64,000 nt of DNA from Phycicoccus sp. Soil802 (GCF_001429605.1 NZ_LMSS01000003.1:1-64000); one strand, 5' to 3'. Shown: positions 1 through 7,943, counted from the first letter of the stretch. Numbers and translations are program-made. The notes: generated by a model from the letters alone, not told the origin.

Positions 1-158
1 CCCGACTCGTGCAGCGAGATGGTGAGGCTATGCCTCAGAGAGCGAACGCAGGGCCGCGCTGCCAGCATGGATCCACGAGTACAACCACCACCGACCCCAC
101 ACCGCCTGCGGGAACAAGCCACCCATCACCCGCTTGACCAACCTCTCCGGTCAGTACA
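1..158 (+). mobile_element. IS481-family insertion sequence, right end only
   Basis: Bases 26-163 encode the C-terminal end of an IS481-type transposase. The element appears to finish with ACA at 156-158, the usual terminal trinucleotide of this family. GCTAGG follows at 159-164 and fits the NCTAGN target site known for Bordetella IS481. From there the reading frame of efeB resumes. Only the right end is visible; the left end and the other target copy would lie before position 1. Confidence 0.7.
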
Positions 159-163
159 GCTAG
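26..163 (+). pseudogene. IS481-family transposase, C-terminal fragment
   Basis: The frame reads YASESERRAALPAW, then IHEYNHHRPHTACG, KPPITRLTNLSGQYS and a stop. This is the characteristic end of IS481 integrase-type transposases (a W-x-H-x-YNHHRPHTA block followed by PP-x-x-RL-x-NL-x-G). An in-frame TGA lies at 23-25 and the preceding bases only resemble the family in another frame, so this copy looks damaged or frameshifted near position 25. The TAG stop at 161-163 lies inside the target-site sequence CTAG rather than inside the element. The DDE catalytic residues would be upstream and are not in the window. Confidence 0.75.
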
Positions 164-519
164 GTCAGCAGGCCGAGTTCGACCGCCTCGACTTCGGGAA
201 GCTGGGTGCCGACGGCAAGCCCGCGATCCCGGTCGACGCCCACGTGGCGCTCGCGCACGAGAGCCGGCTGAACGGCATACGCATCCTGCGCCGTGGCTAC
301 AACTTCACCGACGGCTCGGACGGAGTCGGGCACCTCGACGCAGGGCTGTTCTTCATCGGCTTCATGCGCGACGCCCACCAGCAGTTCGTGCCGATGCAGC
401 GGTCACTGGCGGCCAAGGACGGTCTCAACGAGTACATCGAGCACACCGGCTCGGCGATCTTCGCCTGCCCGCCGGGACTGGGGCCTGACGAGCACTGGGG
501 TCAGACGCTCTTCTCCTGA
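160..519 (+). pseudogene. efeB: EfeB-type DyP peroxidase, 3' fragment interrupted by an IS
   Basis: Read from CTA at 160, the frame gives LGQQAEFDRLDFG and then RILRRGYNF, AGLFFIGFMRD and NEYIEHTGSAIFACPPG. This is the conserved C-terminal third of Dyp-type, Tat-exported heme peroxidases (EfeB, deferrochelatase of the EfeUOB iron uptake system). About 119 residues remain of a family usually near 400. The Tat signal, the GxxDG region and most of the heme pocket are missing, because sequence before 160 belongs to an IS481-type element. The protein cannot be functional from this copy. The 3' end overlaps the convergent PAP2 gene by 19 bases. Confidence 0.8.
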
Positions 520-1172
520 GCGGCGCGATGGCGGTACCACTGGTAGGCGAGGACGGCGCAGACCAGGCCGTTGAGCATGCCGGCCAGCACGTCGGAGATG
601 TGGTGGGCGCCGCGGTAGAGCCGGGCGATCCCCACGAGGAACGGGATGACGGCGCACGCGGTCATGAGCAGCCGCCGCAGCCAGGGCCGCTCGATGCTGG
701 CCGAGGCCATCATCAACAGCGAGAAGTAGAGGGCCGTCGCCGCGCCCGTGTGCCCACTCGGGTAGCTCGAGGTCGGGGGTGAGGCGTCCATCGGGATCGC
801 CGGCGGGCGCTGTCGCCCGACCACCAGGGTCAGGAACAGGAAGATGGTCGCCTGCAACGAGATCGCGATGAGCGGCACCACGGACCAGCGCCACTCTCGG
901 GTGCGCCACCAGATGATCGCGACGGCGATGAGGCAGACCCCGATCACGACCTCGGTGTTGCCGAACCGCGAGAAGACCCAGCTGATCGGGTCCCAGAAGT
1001 CGGTGCGGTTCCGGTTGAACGCGTCGGTGACCTTGTCCTCCGCGTCGTCCACGGCGTCGAGCGGACCGTTGAGGAGCAGGCCGAGGCCGGCGAGCACCCC
1101 GAAGAGGACTACGCCGGGTGCGACGGCCCTGACGAGGAGGTCGCTGACGTCTTGCCGATGAATCCGAGCCAT
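501..1172 (-). CDS. PAP2 superfamily membrane phosphatase (downstream copy)
   Basis: This 223-residue membrane protein belongs to the PAP2 (phosphatidic acid phosphatase type 2) family, which dephosphorylates lipid phosphates at the membrane. The catalytic signature is visible: a GRQRPP motif near residue 120, SYPSGHTGA near 140, and a final ARLYRGAHHISDV block carrying the third-motif Arg, His and Asp. About five or six hydrophobic segments surround them. The ATG at 1172 starts inside the upstream PAP2 gene (64-base overlap) and no good Shine-Dalgarno is seen, so translation is probably coupled. The substrate cannot be told from sequence; the lipid kinase upstream suggests lipid phosphate turnover. 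Confidence 0.8.
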   Translation of the reverse strand: MARIHRQDVSDLLVRAVAPGVVLFGVLAGLGLLLNGPLDAVDDAEDKVTDAFNRNRTDFWDPISWVFSRFGNTEVVIGVCLIAVAIIWWRTREWRWSVVPLIAISLQATIFLFLTLVVGRQRPPAIPMDASPPTSSYPSGHTGAATALYFSLLMMASASIERPWLRRLLMTACAVIPFLVGIARLYRGAHHISDVLAGMLNGLVCAVLAYQWYRHRAAQEKSV

Positions 1173-1807
1173 GAGGAGAACGTAATGCCCACGCCGAGGA
1201 CATAGCCCGCCAACACGTCGGACGGGAAGTGCACACCGAGAAAGATCCGGTCCAGGCCCACGACCAGCGCAAACACCGCTGCGAGCACGACCGAGACCCG
1301 GTGGCCGAGGGTGGACAGCAGCGGCCAGAGCAGGAAGACGACCACGGTGACGACGACCGCGACGTTGAACGCGTGCCCCGACGGGAACGAGAAACCGGGT
1401 GAGTGCGAGATCGGGTCCTCGACCACCGGCCGGGCCCGGTGGACCAGGACCTTGGCCAGCAGGCCGACGTTCCACGCGACCATCATGGTGACGAACGCCC
1501 ACAGGGCCCGGCTGCGCAGGTCCTTGGCGAGCCAGGCCCACAGGCACAGCCCGGTGGCCAGGAGGTAGAGCAGGAACGGCTGGCTGATCCCCTGGAGCGC
1601 GACCAGCGTGTCGCCGATGCCGTGCTCGCGGGTGAAGTCCGTCGCGCTCCGGATCAGGTCGTTGTCGAGCCGGATCAGCGGGTCGAACTTCTGCCGCACC
1701 GCGAACCCGAGCAGCAGCACGGGCACCACGAACAGCACCATCGCCACCGCCCCACGCGCCAGCCGCGCGGCGCGGGACACCGCGGGTGACGCGGTCCCGA
1801 CGGCCAT
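1109..1807 (-). CDS. PAP2 superfamily membrane phosphatase (upstream copy)
   Basis: A second PAP2 protein of 232 residues, only distantly similar to its downstream neighbour. Motif 1 is KVLVHRARP (about residue 118), motif 2 FSFPSGHAF (about 145) and motif 3 LDRIFLGVHFPSDV (about 195), so the active-site Lys, Arg, Ser, His, His and Asp are all present. N-terminal and flanking segments are hydrophobic, consistent with six membrane helices. Its start codon overlaps the stop of the lipid kinase gene (TGATG at 1805-1809), and its 3' end overlaps the next PAP2 gene. The three genes therefore look like one translationally coupled unit. Confidence 0.82.
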   Translation of the reverse strand: MAVGTASPAVSRAARLARGAVAMVLFVVPVLLLGFAVRQKFDPLIRLDNDLIRSATDFTREHGIGDTLVALQGISQPFLLYLLATGLCLWAWLAKDLRSRALWAFVTMMVAWNVGLLAKVLVHRARPVVEDPISHSPGFSFPSGHAFNVAVVVTVVVFLLWPLLSTLGHRVSVVLAAVFALVVGLDRIFLGVHFPSDVLAGYVLGVGITFSSWLGFIGKTSATSSSGPSHPA

Positions 1808-2919
1808 CAGTCGACCGACCCCACCCGCACGACGAGGGCTCCGGGGACCACCTCGGCGGAGATGGCGCGGGCCTTGCCGAGGGTGTCGCCGTCGATCTGG
1901 ACCTCCTGCGGGCGGTCGGCGCGGATCTTCATCGAGGGACTCGTGTAGTGGTCGACGATCTGGTGCCCCTTGCGCTTGCGCGTGGCCAGGCGGGCCGCGA
2001 CGGCGGCCCAGCCGGCGACGCCCTTGGGGGAGAGGATGACCATGTCGAGCTGGCCGTCGTCGACCTCGGCCTCGGGCATGAGGACCAGGCCACCGAGCAG
2101 CTTGCCGCAGTTGCCGATGACCACGGTGCGCGCGCGGCGGCTGAACTCCTCCTGCTCCTCGACCTTGACCCGCACCTTGAACTGCGGGCCGCGCAGGTTG
2201 CGGGTGCCGGAGACGACGTATGCCGCGGGGCCGACCTTGGCCTTCAGCTTCTCCGGGGCGTCGGCCATGATCGCCGCGTCGAAGCCGAGCCCGGCCATGA
2301 CGAGGAAGACGTGCTCGGCGGGGGTCTGGTCCTCCCCGGAGGTGTCCATGGTCAGGCGCCCGACGTCGACGCGCTTGTTCTGACCGGTCAGGGCCACCCG
2401 GAGCGCGTCGTCCAGGTCGTCGACCGGGAGGTCGAGGTTGCGGGCGAGCAGGTTGCCGGTGCCACCGGGCAGCAGCCCCATCGGCACCTCGCTGCCGACC
2501 ATCGCCTCCGCGACCGCGCGCACCGTGCCGTCACCGCCGAGGGGGCAGACCAGGTCGACGCCCTTGTCGAGGGCCTGCTTGGCCTGGCCGGTGCCGGGGT
2601 CGCGCTCGGTGGTGAGGATGAAGAGGGGCTCGGCCCAGCCGTGCTTGGCCGACTGCTCGGTGATCCGCCGGCGCACCGCCGCCACGTCGTCGAACTTCGT
2701 GGGGTTGACGATGATCGCGGCGCGACGGGTGGGGGAGTCGGACACGGTGCCCTCCGGGCGGAAGTCGTTGCGGTGCGGGCGGCGCCCCCACCGGCGGCCA
2801 CGGTGGGCACCTCCGACGGTGCGCACGCGCATCCCGGCCCACCCGGCGATGCCGAGGGCGAGGATGACGACGAGCACGATCGCCCCGAGGGCGACCCAGC
2901 CGGAATGTTCGCGAAGCAC
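1807..2919 (-). CDS. Diacylglycerol kinase family lipid kinase
   Basis: This protein of 370 residues has one N-terminal membrane segment (about residues 8-28) and a basic loop. A DAGK catalytic domain starts near residue 65 with IIVNPTKF, followed by the nucleotide-binding PLGGDGTVRAV motif (about 128) and LLPGGTGNLLARNL. The family transfers phosphate from ATP to diacylglycerol or related lipids such as sphingoid bases. The start is GTG at 2917-2919; the box TAGCGT ends six bases before it, which indicates a leaderless transcript. It heads a three-gene set with two PAP2 phosphatases, so kinase and phosphatases may act on opposite sides of one lipid phosphate cycle. That last point is inference. 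Confidence 0.85.
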   Translation of the reverse strand: MLREHSGWVALGAIVLVVILALGIAGWAGMRVRTVGGAHRGRRWGRRPHRNDFRPEGTVSDSPTRRAAIIVNPTKFDDVAAVRRRITEQSAKHGWAEPLFILTTERDPGTGQAKQALDKGVDLVCPLGGDGTVRAVAEAMVGSEVPMGLLPGGTGNLLARNLDLPVDDLDDALRVALTGQNKRVDVGRLTMDTSGEDQTPAEHVFLVMAGLGFDAAIMADAPEKLKAKVGPAAYVVSGTRNLRGPQFKVRVKVEEQEEFSRRARTVVIGNCGKLLGGLVLMPEAEVDDGQLDMVILSPKGVAGWAAVAARLATRKRKGHQIVDHYTSPSMKIRADRPQEVQIDGDTLGKARAISAEVVPGALVVRVGSVD

Positions 2920-2988
2920 GGGCCGACGCTACCCCACGGCAGCGGTGGCATCCGCACAGGTCAGAGCGCCTGCCCGGTGCCCAGGCTC

Positions 2989-3056
2989 CCGGCCAATTGG
3001 CCGATTCCGTGGGTCGGTCGGCCGCTTCGGCCGCTGGCTTTCGGGCAATTGGCCGA
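2989..3056 (+). repeat. Paired CAATTG element, copy 1 (intergenic)
   Basis: Two inverted 16-mers, CCGGCCAATTGGCCGA (2989-3004) and TCGGGCAATTGGCCGA (3041-3056), flank a 36-base spacer. The same arrangement and span recur at 28575-28641 and 38787-38853. The copy lies between the divergent lipid kinase and DinB-like genes. Bases just outside the right arm (GAAA, then GTGG) are also shared with copy 2. Confidence 0.75.
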
Positions 3057-3108
3057 AAGTTGTGGGTGAGTGGCGCCGCTGCCCCTCGGCGGGCGGGGCG
3101 TCGCCACC

Positions 3109-3121
3109 TACCGTGGTCGCC
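3109..3121 (+). promoter_or_regulatory. Leaderless-type -10 box of the DinB-like gene
   Basis: TACCGT at 3109-3114 is followed by seven bases and then the ATG at 3122. No ribosome binding site can fit. This is the usual geometry of leaderless actinobacterial promoters. Confidence 0.55.
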
Positions 3122-3667
3122 ATGGCCGACCAGCACGCAGAACCCGGCGACCCGATCGTCCCGGACACCAAGGACTGGACCTGGACCCTCCAGCGCCCGT
3201 GCCCCGACTGCGGGTTCGACGCCCGCACGGTGGCAGCGGCGGAGATCGCCGCGACCACCCTCGCGTCGACGGCGCCCTGGGCTGCGGTGCTCGCCAGGCC
3301 GGACGCCGCGCAGCGCCCGGCGCCGGACGTGTGGTCACCCCTGGAGTACGCCTGCCACGTGCGCGACGTCTGCCTCGTCTTCGACGGCCGGCTCAGGCTG
3401 ATCCTCGACGAGGACGGACCGCGGTTCGCCAACTGGGACCAGGACGAGACGGCGGTGGCGGACCGCTACGGCGAGCAGGACCCGGCGGTGGTCGGCCCCC
3501 AGCTGCAGGAGGCGGCCGCCGTGGTGGCGGACCGGTTCGCCGGGGTGCGCGCCGACCAGTGGGGCCGCACCGGTCTGCGCAGCGACGGGTCCGAGTTCAC
3601 CGTGCTGTCGCTGGGGCAGTACTTCCTGCACGACCTCGCGCACCACCTGGTGGACGTCCGCGCCTGA
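3122..3667 (+). CDS. DinB superfamily protein
   Basis: The 181-residue protein resembles the DinB/YfiT-like four-helix fold, in which three histidines typically bind a metal. A helix with YACHVRDVCLVF (about residue 78) and a C-terminal LHDLAHHLVDVR segment supply His residues in the expected places. An unusual feature is the N-terminal RPCPDCGF stretch with two close cysteines. Members include mycothiol- or bacillithiol-dependent transferases, but many have no known function and I do not assign one. The ATG at 3122 follows a TACCGT box directly, so the message is probably leaderless. Its 3' end lies 28 bases from the convergent LysE-type gene. Confidence 0.7.
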   Translation: MADQHAEPGDPIVPDTKDWTWTLQRPCPDCGFDARTVAAAEIAATTLASTAPWAAVLARPDAAQRPAPDVWSPLEYACHVRDVCLVFDGRLRLILDEDGPRFANWDQDETAVADRYGEQDPAVVGPQLQEAAAVVADRFAGVRADQWGRTGLRSDGSEFTVLSLGQYFLHDLAHHLVDVRA

Positions 3668-3695
3668 CTGGTGCAGGCGGCATACCCGCGGCCGG

Positions 3696-4334
3696 TCAGG
3701 CTTTGTGAGGATGTCCCGTCAGCGCCGCGGCGCCGCCCATGACGAGGAAGATGCTCCCCGACACGTACTTCTGCCGCCGGACCGCGCGCGGGTGCCGGGC
3801 CAGCCACTGGCCGATCGACCCCGCACTGAGCGCGTAGACGCTGTCGAAGACCGCGCCGATCGCGACGAAGATCGCACCCAGCACCAGCACCTGCGACCAG
3901 ATCGGCCCGGACTCGCGGTGCAGGAACTGCGGGAAGAACGCGACGAAGAAGACCGCCGTCTTGGGGTTGGAGATGCCCACGAGGAAGGCGTCACCGAAGG
4001 CGCGCCGGGAGTGCGTGACGGGCGCGCGGTCGAGGGCGAAGTGCCCCTTGCTGCGGAACTCCCTGATCGCCAACCAGACGAGGTATGCCGCGCCGGCGTA
4101 CTTCACGATCGAGAAGGCCAGGACCGAGGAGCTGATCACCGCGGACAGGCCGAACGCCGTCGCGACCACCATCACCGCTGTCGCGGTCTCGATGCCGGCC
4201 ATCGAGGCGACGGCCAGCCGGCGGCTGCCCTGGCCGATGCCCCGCGAGATGAGGAACAGCATCGCCGGACCGGGCAGCAGGATGAGGGCGGTCGCCGCGA
4301 GGGCGAACGACGCGAGGGTGGGCGTGGACGGCAT
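3696..4334 (-). CDS. LysE/RhtB family amino acid exporter
   Basis: The 212-residue integral membrane protein has about six hydrophobic segments. It carries the LysE family signature near the N-terminus (LILLPGPAMLFLISRGIGQG) and the middle motif GISNPKTAVFFVAFFPQF. Members export lysine, threonine, homoserine lactones or other small solutes using the proton gradient; the substrate here is unknown. I start it at the ATG of MPSTPTLASF (4332-4334), which places the first helix near the N-terminus. An upstream extension in frame is possible but adds only charged residues. The start codon itself is part of a GTATGCCG octamer. Confidence 0.82.
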   Translation of the reverse strand: MPSTPTLASFALAATALILLPGPAMLFLISRGIGQGSRRLAVASMAGIETATAVMVVATAFGLSAVISSSVLAFSIVKYAGAAYLVWLAIREFRSKGHFALDRAPVTHSRRAFGDAFLVGISNPKTAVFFVAFFPQFLHRESGPIWSQVLVLGAIFVAIGAVFDSVYALSAGSIGQWLARHPRAVRRQKYVSGSIFLVMGGAAALTGHPHKA

Positions 4335-4399
4335 ACCGCAAGGATCGCGTCCCGAAACCCTCCCGGGCAACGTGTTTCAGGGGCTGGTCAGCGGGTCGG

Positions 4400-5350
4400 T
4401 CAGACCGCGAGGTGGCGGCGGGTGAGGGCGGCCGCCTGCTCCACGACGTCGATGCCCTGTCCCTGGCTGGGGTGCCGCTGGCTGAGGATCGCCAGCCGCA
4501 GGTCGAGCGAGCTGCTGGTGATCCGGCCGATGCTGTTGATGATCCAGCGCTTGCCGAGGGTCGTCCGGGGCAGCCAGCCGTTCTTGAGGCAGACCCGCTC
4601 GGTGCCGTGGGCCGCCGCGCTGACCCCCCATTTCTGCTCGGCGACCACGTCCTCCATGAGGTCGAGCAGCACGGTCCCCGAGTGAGCGTCGAGCGGCGAG
4701 GAGCTCGTCCCCGCCCCGCTGATCGCACCCACCAACCGCAGCTGGTCGCGGGCCGAGGTGCGGGTCAGCCCCCAGCTGTAGTCGAAGCACTGGGTGCTGC
4801 GCAGCCCGAAGCGCTGGTTGGCGGCCGACATCCCCGACGCCAGGCCGACCTGGCGGAAGAGGGTCCACGCCGACTCGTGGTCGCTGCGCCGGATCATCGC
4901 GTCGGCGACGGCGAGCTGGCTCGACGACGGACGCGCGCCCCGGTCCTGCAGCTGGAGCAGCAGGGTGGCCAGGATGTCGGCCTTGGCGATGCTCGCCGTC
5001 TCGATCGTGGTGTCGGCGCCCCACGTGAAGCTGCGCCCCGACCGTCGCTCGGTGGCGGCGATGCCGAGGTCCACGCCGTACCTGCGGGACAACGCCGACA
5101 GCTCCTCGCGCAGGTCGTCGAGGCTGGCCGCGGCGCGGGTGGGCCTGCTGGGGGCCCGGGTCGTGGTGGCCTTGGACGTCGGGGTGGCTGTCGTGGTGGT
5201 GGCCGTCGTGGGGCTGGTGCTCGTCGGCGTCGTGGTGCCGGAGGTGACCGCCCCGGTCGCCGCCGGCGGGTTCCCGGCGGCCGGCTCCCCGGCGCAGGCC
5301 GCGGCGACGCCGAGGGGCGCCACCGTCAGCAGGTACCGCCGCGTGAGCAT
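4400..5350 (-). CDS. Beta-lactamase-like serine hydrolase, probable lipoprotein
   Basis: The 316-residue exported protein begins TRRYLLTVAPLGVAAAC, which combines a twin-arginine-like n-region with a lipobox-like Ala-Ala-Ala-Cys. A Thr/Ser/Pro-rich linker of about 40 residues follows. The globular part has the S-x-x-K motif of penicillin-recognising enzymes (ASIAK, about residue 122), an SDH where SDN is usual, and KNG (in CLKNGWLP) where KTG is usual. It belongs to the class A beta-lactamase-like fold, but the altered motifs make penicillinase activity uncertain. A CACAAT box six bases before the ATG suggests a leaderless message. It is divergent from serS, with 61 bases between start codons. 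Confidence 0.7.
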   Translation of the reverse strand: MLTRRYLLTVAPLGVAAACAGEPAAGNPPAATGAVTSGTTTPTSTSPTTATTTTATPTSKATTTRAPSRPTRAAASLDDLREELSALSRRYGVDLGIAATERRSGRSFTWGADTTIETASIAKADILATLLLQLQDRGARPSSSQLAVADAMIRRSDHESAWTLFRQVGLASGMSAANQRFGLRSTQCFDYSWGLTRTSARDQLRLVGAISGAGTSSSPLDAHSGTVLLDLMEDVVAEQKWGVSAAAHGTERVCLKNGWLPRTTLGKRWIINSIGRITSSSLDLRLAILSQRHPSQGQGIDVVEQAAALTRRHLAV

Positions 5351-5399
5351 GCAGGCATTGTGACCTGCGACCGCGCCCAGTGGCCGCTTCATCGCTCGA

Positions 5400-5411
5400 T
5401 AGGCTGACCCG
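5400..5411 (+). promoter_or_regulatory. Leaderless-type promoter of serS
   Basis: TAGGCT at 5400-5405 plus six bases leads straight to the GTG start at 5412. No Shine-Dalgarno fits between them. Confidence 0.6.
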
Positions 5412-6674
5412 GTGATCGACATCAAGCTCCTGCGTGAGGACCCCGACCGCGTCCGCGCCAGCCAGCGCGCCCGTGGTGAGGACGAGGGGATCGTCGACGC
5501 GATCCTCGCTGCCGAGCAGACGCACCGCTCCTCCCTCACCGAGTTCGAGCAGCTGCGGGCGCAGCAGAAGTCGATGGGCAAGCAGGTCGCGCAGGCCCAG
5601 GGTGACCAGAAGCAGGCCCTGCTCGCCCAGACCAAGGACCTGTCCGCCCGGGTCAAGCAGCTGCAGGCCGATGCCGACACCGCGCAGGCCGAGCTCGGCG
5701 GGCTGATCCGCCAGATCGGCAACATCGTCGAGGAGGGCGTCCCGACCGGTGGCGAGGACGACTACACGGTGCTCGAGACCGTGGGGTCGGTGCCGGAGTT
5801 CGACTTCGAGCCGCGCGACCACCTCGCGCTCGGGGAGGCGCTGGCCGCCATCGACATGGAGCGCGGCGCCAAGGTCGGCGGCTCGCGCTTCTACTTCCTC
5901 ACCGGGGTCGGTGCCCGGCTCGAGCTCGCGCTGCTCAACATGGGCATCGCGCAGGCCGTCGAGCACGGGTTCACTCCGATGATCACGCCCACGCTGGTCA
6001 AGACCGACGTGATGGCCGGGGCCGGGTTCATCGACAAGCACGCCGACGAGGTCTACCGCCTCGAGGCCGACGACCTGTTCCTCACCGGCACCTCCGAGGT
6101 GGCGCTCGCGGGCTACCACGCCGACGAGATCCTCGACCTGTCCGCGGGACCGAAGCGGTATGCCGGGTGGTCGGCCTGCTACCGCCGTGAGGCCGGGTCG
6201 CACGGCAAGGACACCCGCGGCATCATCCGGGTCCACCAGTTCCACAAGGTCGAGATGTTCACCTACTGCCGGGTCGAGGACGCGGCTGCCGAGCACCAGC
6301 GGCTGCTGGGCTGGGAGAAGGAGATGCTGGCCAAGATCGAGGTGCCCTACCGCATCATCGACACGGCGGCCGGCGACCTCGGTGGCCCGGCGGCGCGCAA
6401 GTTCGACTGCGAGGCGTGGGTCCCGACCCAGGGCCGCTACCGCGAGCTCACCTCCACCTCCAACTGCACGACCTACCAGGCCCGGCGGCTCAACACCCGC
6501 GAGCGCGACCCGAACGGCCAGGGCACCCGCGCCGTCGCCACGCTCAACGGCACCCTCGCGACGACCCGGTGGATGGTGGCCATCCTCGAGAACCACCAAC
6601 AGGCCGACGGCTCGGTCATCGTGCCCAAGGCGCTGCAGCCGTTCCTGGGCCTCGAGGTCCTCAAGCCGGTCTGA
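5412..6674 (+). CDS. serS: Serine--tRNA ligase
   Basis: Cytoplasmic class II aminoacyl-tRNA synthetase of 420 residues, the normal length. The N-terminal 110 residues are rich in Gln, Lys and Ala and form the antiparallel coiled coil that grips tRNA-Ser. Class II motif 2 is seen in [19 protein letters not shown] and motif 3 in [14 protein letters not shown]. The serine pocket region [14 protein letters not shown] is also present. The start is GTG, six bases after a TAGGCT box, so the message is probably leaderless. The next gene begins 24 bases downstream with its own -10-like box. Confidence 0.97.
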   Translation: MIDIKLLREDPDRVRASQRARGEDEGIVDAILAAEQTHRSSLTEFEQLRAQQKSMGKQVAQAQGDQKQALLAQTKDLSARVKQLQADADTAQAELGGLIRQIGNIVEEGVPTGGEDDYTVLETVGSVPEFDFEPRDHLALGEALAAIDMERGAKVGGSRFYFLTGVGARLELALLNMGIAQAVEHGFTPMITPTLVKTDVMAGAGFIDKHADEVYRLEADDLFLTGTSEVALAGYHADEILDLSAGPKRYAGWSACYRREAGSHGKDTRGIIRVHQFHKVEMFTYCRVEDAAAEHQRLLGWEKEMLAKIEVPYRIIDTAAGDLGGPAARKFDCEAWVPTQGRYRELTSTSNCTTYQARRLNTRERDPNGQGTRAVATLNGTLATTRWMVAILENHQQADGSVIVPKALQPFLGLEVLKPV

Positions 6675-6685
6675 CCGAACACGGG

Positions 6686-6698
6686 TAGCGTCGGTGAG
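6686..6698 (+). promoter_or_regulatory. Leaderless-type -10 box of the 2-hydroxy-acid oxidase gene
   Basis: TAGCGT at 6686-6691 and seven bases lead to the GTG at 6699. Confidence 0.5.
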
Positions 6699-7910
6699 GT
6701 GAGCGATCGCCAGCTGCCCAAGTGGTCCGAGCTCAAGCCGCTGCTGCGACCCAAGCCGGTCGAGCTCAACGCGAAGAAGCGACGGCTGGCGGCGGCGCTC
6801 ACGATCGCCGACCTGCGGGAGGTGGCCAGGCGCCGCACCCCGCGGTCGGTGTTCGACTACACGGACGGCGCGGCCGAGTCGGAGCTGAGCCTCCAGCGCG
6901 CCCGGGCGACCTTCCGCGACCTGACCTTCCAGCCCTCGGTGCTGCAGGACGTCGGCGACATCGACACCACCACGACCGTCCTGGGGAAGCCGTCGGCCCA
7001 ACCGTTCGGGTTCGGGCCGACGGGCTTCACCCGGATGATGCACCACGAGGGCGAGCGCGCCGTGGTCCGCGTGGCCGAGCGGGTCGGTATCCCCTACGGC
7101 CTCTCGACCCTCGGCACCACCGACGTCGAGGGCCTGGCCGCGGCGTCGCCGGGTGCGCGCAAGTGGTTCCAGCTCTACGTCTGGCGCGACCACGGTCCGG
7201 CCGAGGACCTGATGGCCCGGGCGAAGGCGGCCGGCTTCGAGGCACTCATCCTCACCGTCGACGTGCCGGTGGCGGGCGTGCGGCTGCGCGATGTGCGCAA
7301 CGGCTTCAACATCCCGCCCGCGCTCTCGGCCCGGACCGTGCTCGACGGGGCGATGCACCCGAGCTGGTGGGTCAACTTCCTCACCACCGAGCCACTGCGG
7401 TTCGCCAGCCTCGACCGCTGGGACGGCACCGTCGCCGAGATGATGAACGCGCTCTTCGACCCGACCATGACACTGAAGGACCTCGACTGGGTGCGCACCA
7501 CCTGGGACGGCCCACTCATCGTCAAGGGCATCCAGACCGTCGACGACGCACGGCGGATGTTCGAGGCCGGCGCCGACGCGATCGTGCTGTCGAACCACGG
7601 CGGACGGCAGCTCGACAAGGCGCCGGTGCCGGTCCGCCTGGTGCCCGACGTGCGCGACGCGCTCGGCGACGGGCCGGAGGTGATGGTCGACACCGGGGTG
7701 ATGTCGGGGTCGGACGTCGTCGCCGCCATGGCCCTCGGCGCCAGTTCGGTGCTCGTCGGTCGCGCCTACCTCTACGGCCTGATGGCCGGTGGCGAAGCCG
7801 GGGTCGAGCGCGCCGCCCAGATCCTCAGCACCGAGGTCCGCCGCACGATGGCACTGCTCGGCGCGCGTCGCATCGCGGACCTCGGTCCACAGCACGTCCG
7901 GCTTCCCTAG
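6699..7910 (+). CDS. FMN-dependent alpha-hydroxy-acid oxidizing protein (LldD/GOX family)
   Basis: This protein of 403 residues folds as the FMN TIM barrel of L-lactate dehydrogenase, glycolate oxidase and mandelate dehydrogenase. The active-site stretch LSNHGGRQLD (about residue 305) holds the catalytic His and the substrate-binding Arg. YTDGAAESE and the phosphate-binding VLVGRAYLYGL are typical. MVDTG stands where DGG is more common. The family oxidises 2-hydroxy acids to 2-oxo acids; I cannot choose lactate over others. The GTG start follows a TAGCGT box. The stop codon TAG at 7908-7910 also forms the start of the next promoter box. Confidence 0.85.
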   Translation: MSDRQLPKWSELKPLLRPKPVELNAKKRRLAAALTIADLREVARRRTPRSVFDYTDGAAESELSLQRARATFRDLTFQPSVLQDVGDIDTTTTVLGKPSAQPFGFGPTGFTRMMHHEGERAVVRVAERVGIPYGLSTLGTTDVEGLAAASPGARKWFQLYVWRDHGPAEDLMARAKAAGFEALILTVDVPVAGVRLRDVRNGFNIPPALSARTVLDGAMHPSWWVNFLTTEPLRFASLDRWDGTVAEMMNALFDPTMTLKDLDWVRTTWDGPLIVKGIQTVDDARRMFEAGADAIVLSNHGGRQLDKAPVPVRLVPDVRDALGDGPEVMVDTGVMSGSDVVAAMALGASSVLVGRAYLYGLMAGGEAGVERAAQILSTEVRRTMALLGARRIADLGPQHVRLP

Positions 7911-7919
7911 GCTCGTCCC
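7908..7919 (+). promoter_or_regulatory. Leaderless-type promoter overlapping the stop codon of the preceding gene
   Basis: TAGGCT at 7908-7913, whose first three bases are the stop codon of the 2-hydroxy-acid oxidase gene, is followed by six bases and an ATG at 7920. This would drive the short upstream frame and the HAD phosphatase gene. Confidence 0.5.
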
Positions 7920-7943
7920 ATGAACCCCGGGCTCGCGGCATGA
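7920..7943 (+). CDS. Short leaderless upstream ORF (MNPGLAA)
   Basis: The ATG at 7920 lies exactly where a leaderless transcript from TAGGCT (7908-7913) would begin. It opens a frame of seven codons, MNPGLAA, whose TGA (7941-7943) overlaps the ATG of the HAD gene as ATGA at 7940-7943. The HAD ATG has no convincing ribosome binding site of its own. The arrangement suggests that ribosomes load on the leaderless mini-frame and re-initiate on the phosphatase gene. The peptide itself probably has no function. Confidence 0.45.
   Translation: MNPGLAA

Noticed and set aside
19-519. A single 166-residue gene spanning the window start
   Set aside because: The first part of this frame is out of frame with the transposase read from the same bases, and only the part from 160 on is efeB. 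It is an artificial junction.
2989-3056. CAATTG element copy 1 as a simple rho-independent terminator
   Set aside because: It lies between divergent genes, and the same unit occurs in frame inside cydD, so termination cannot be its general role.
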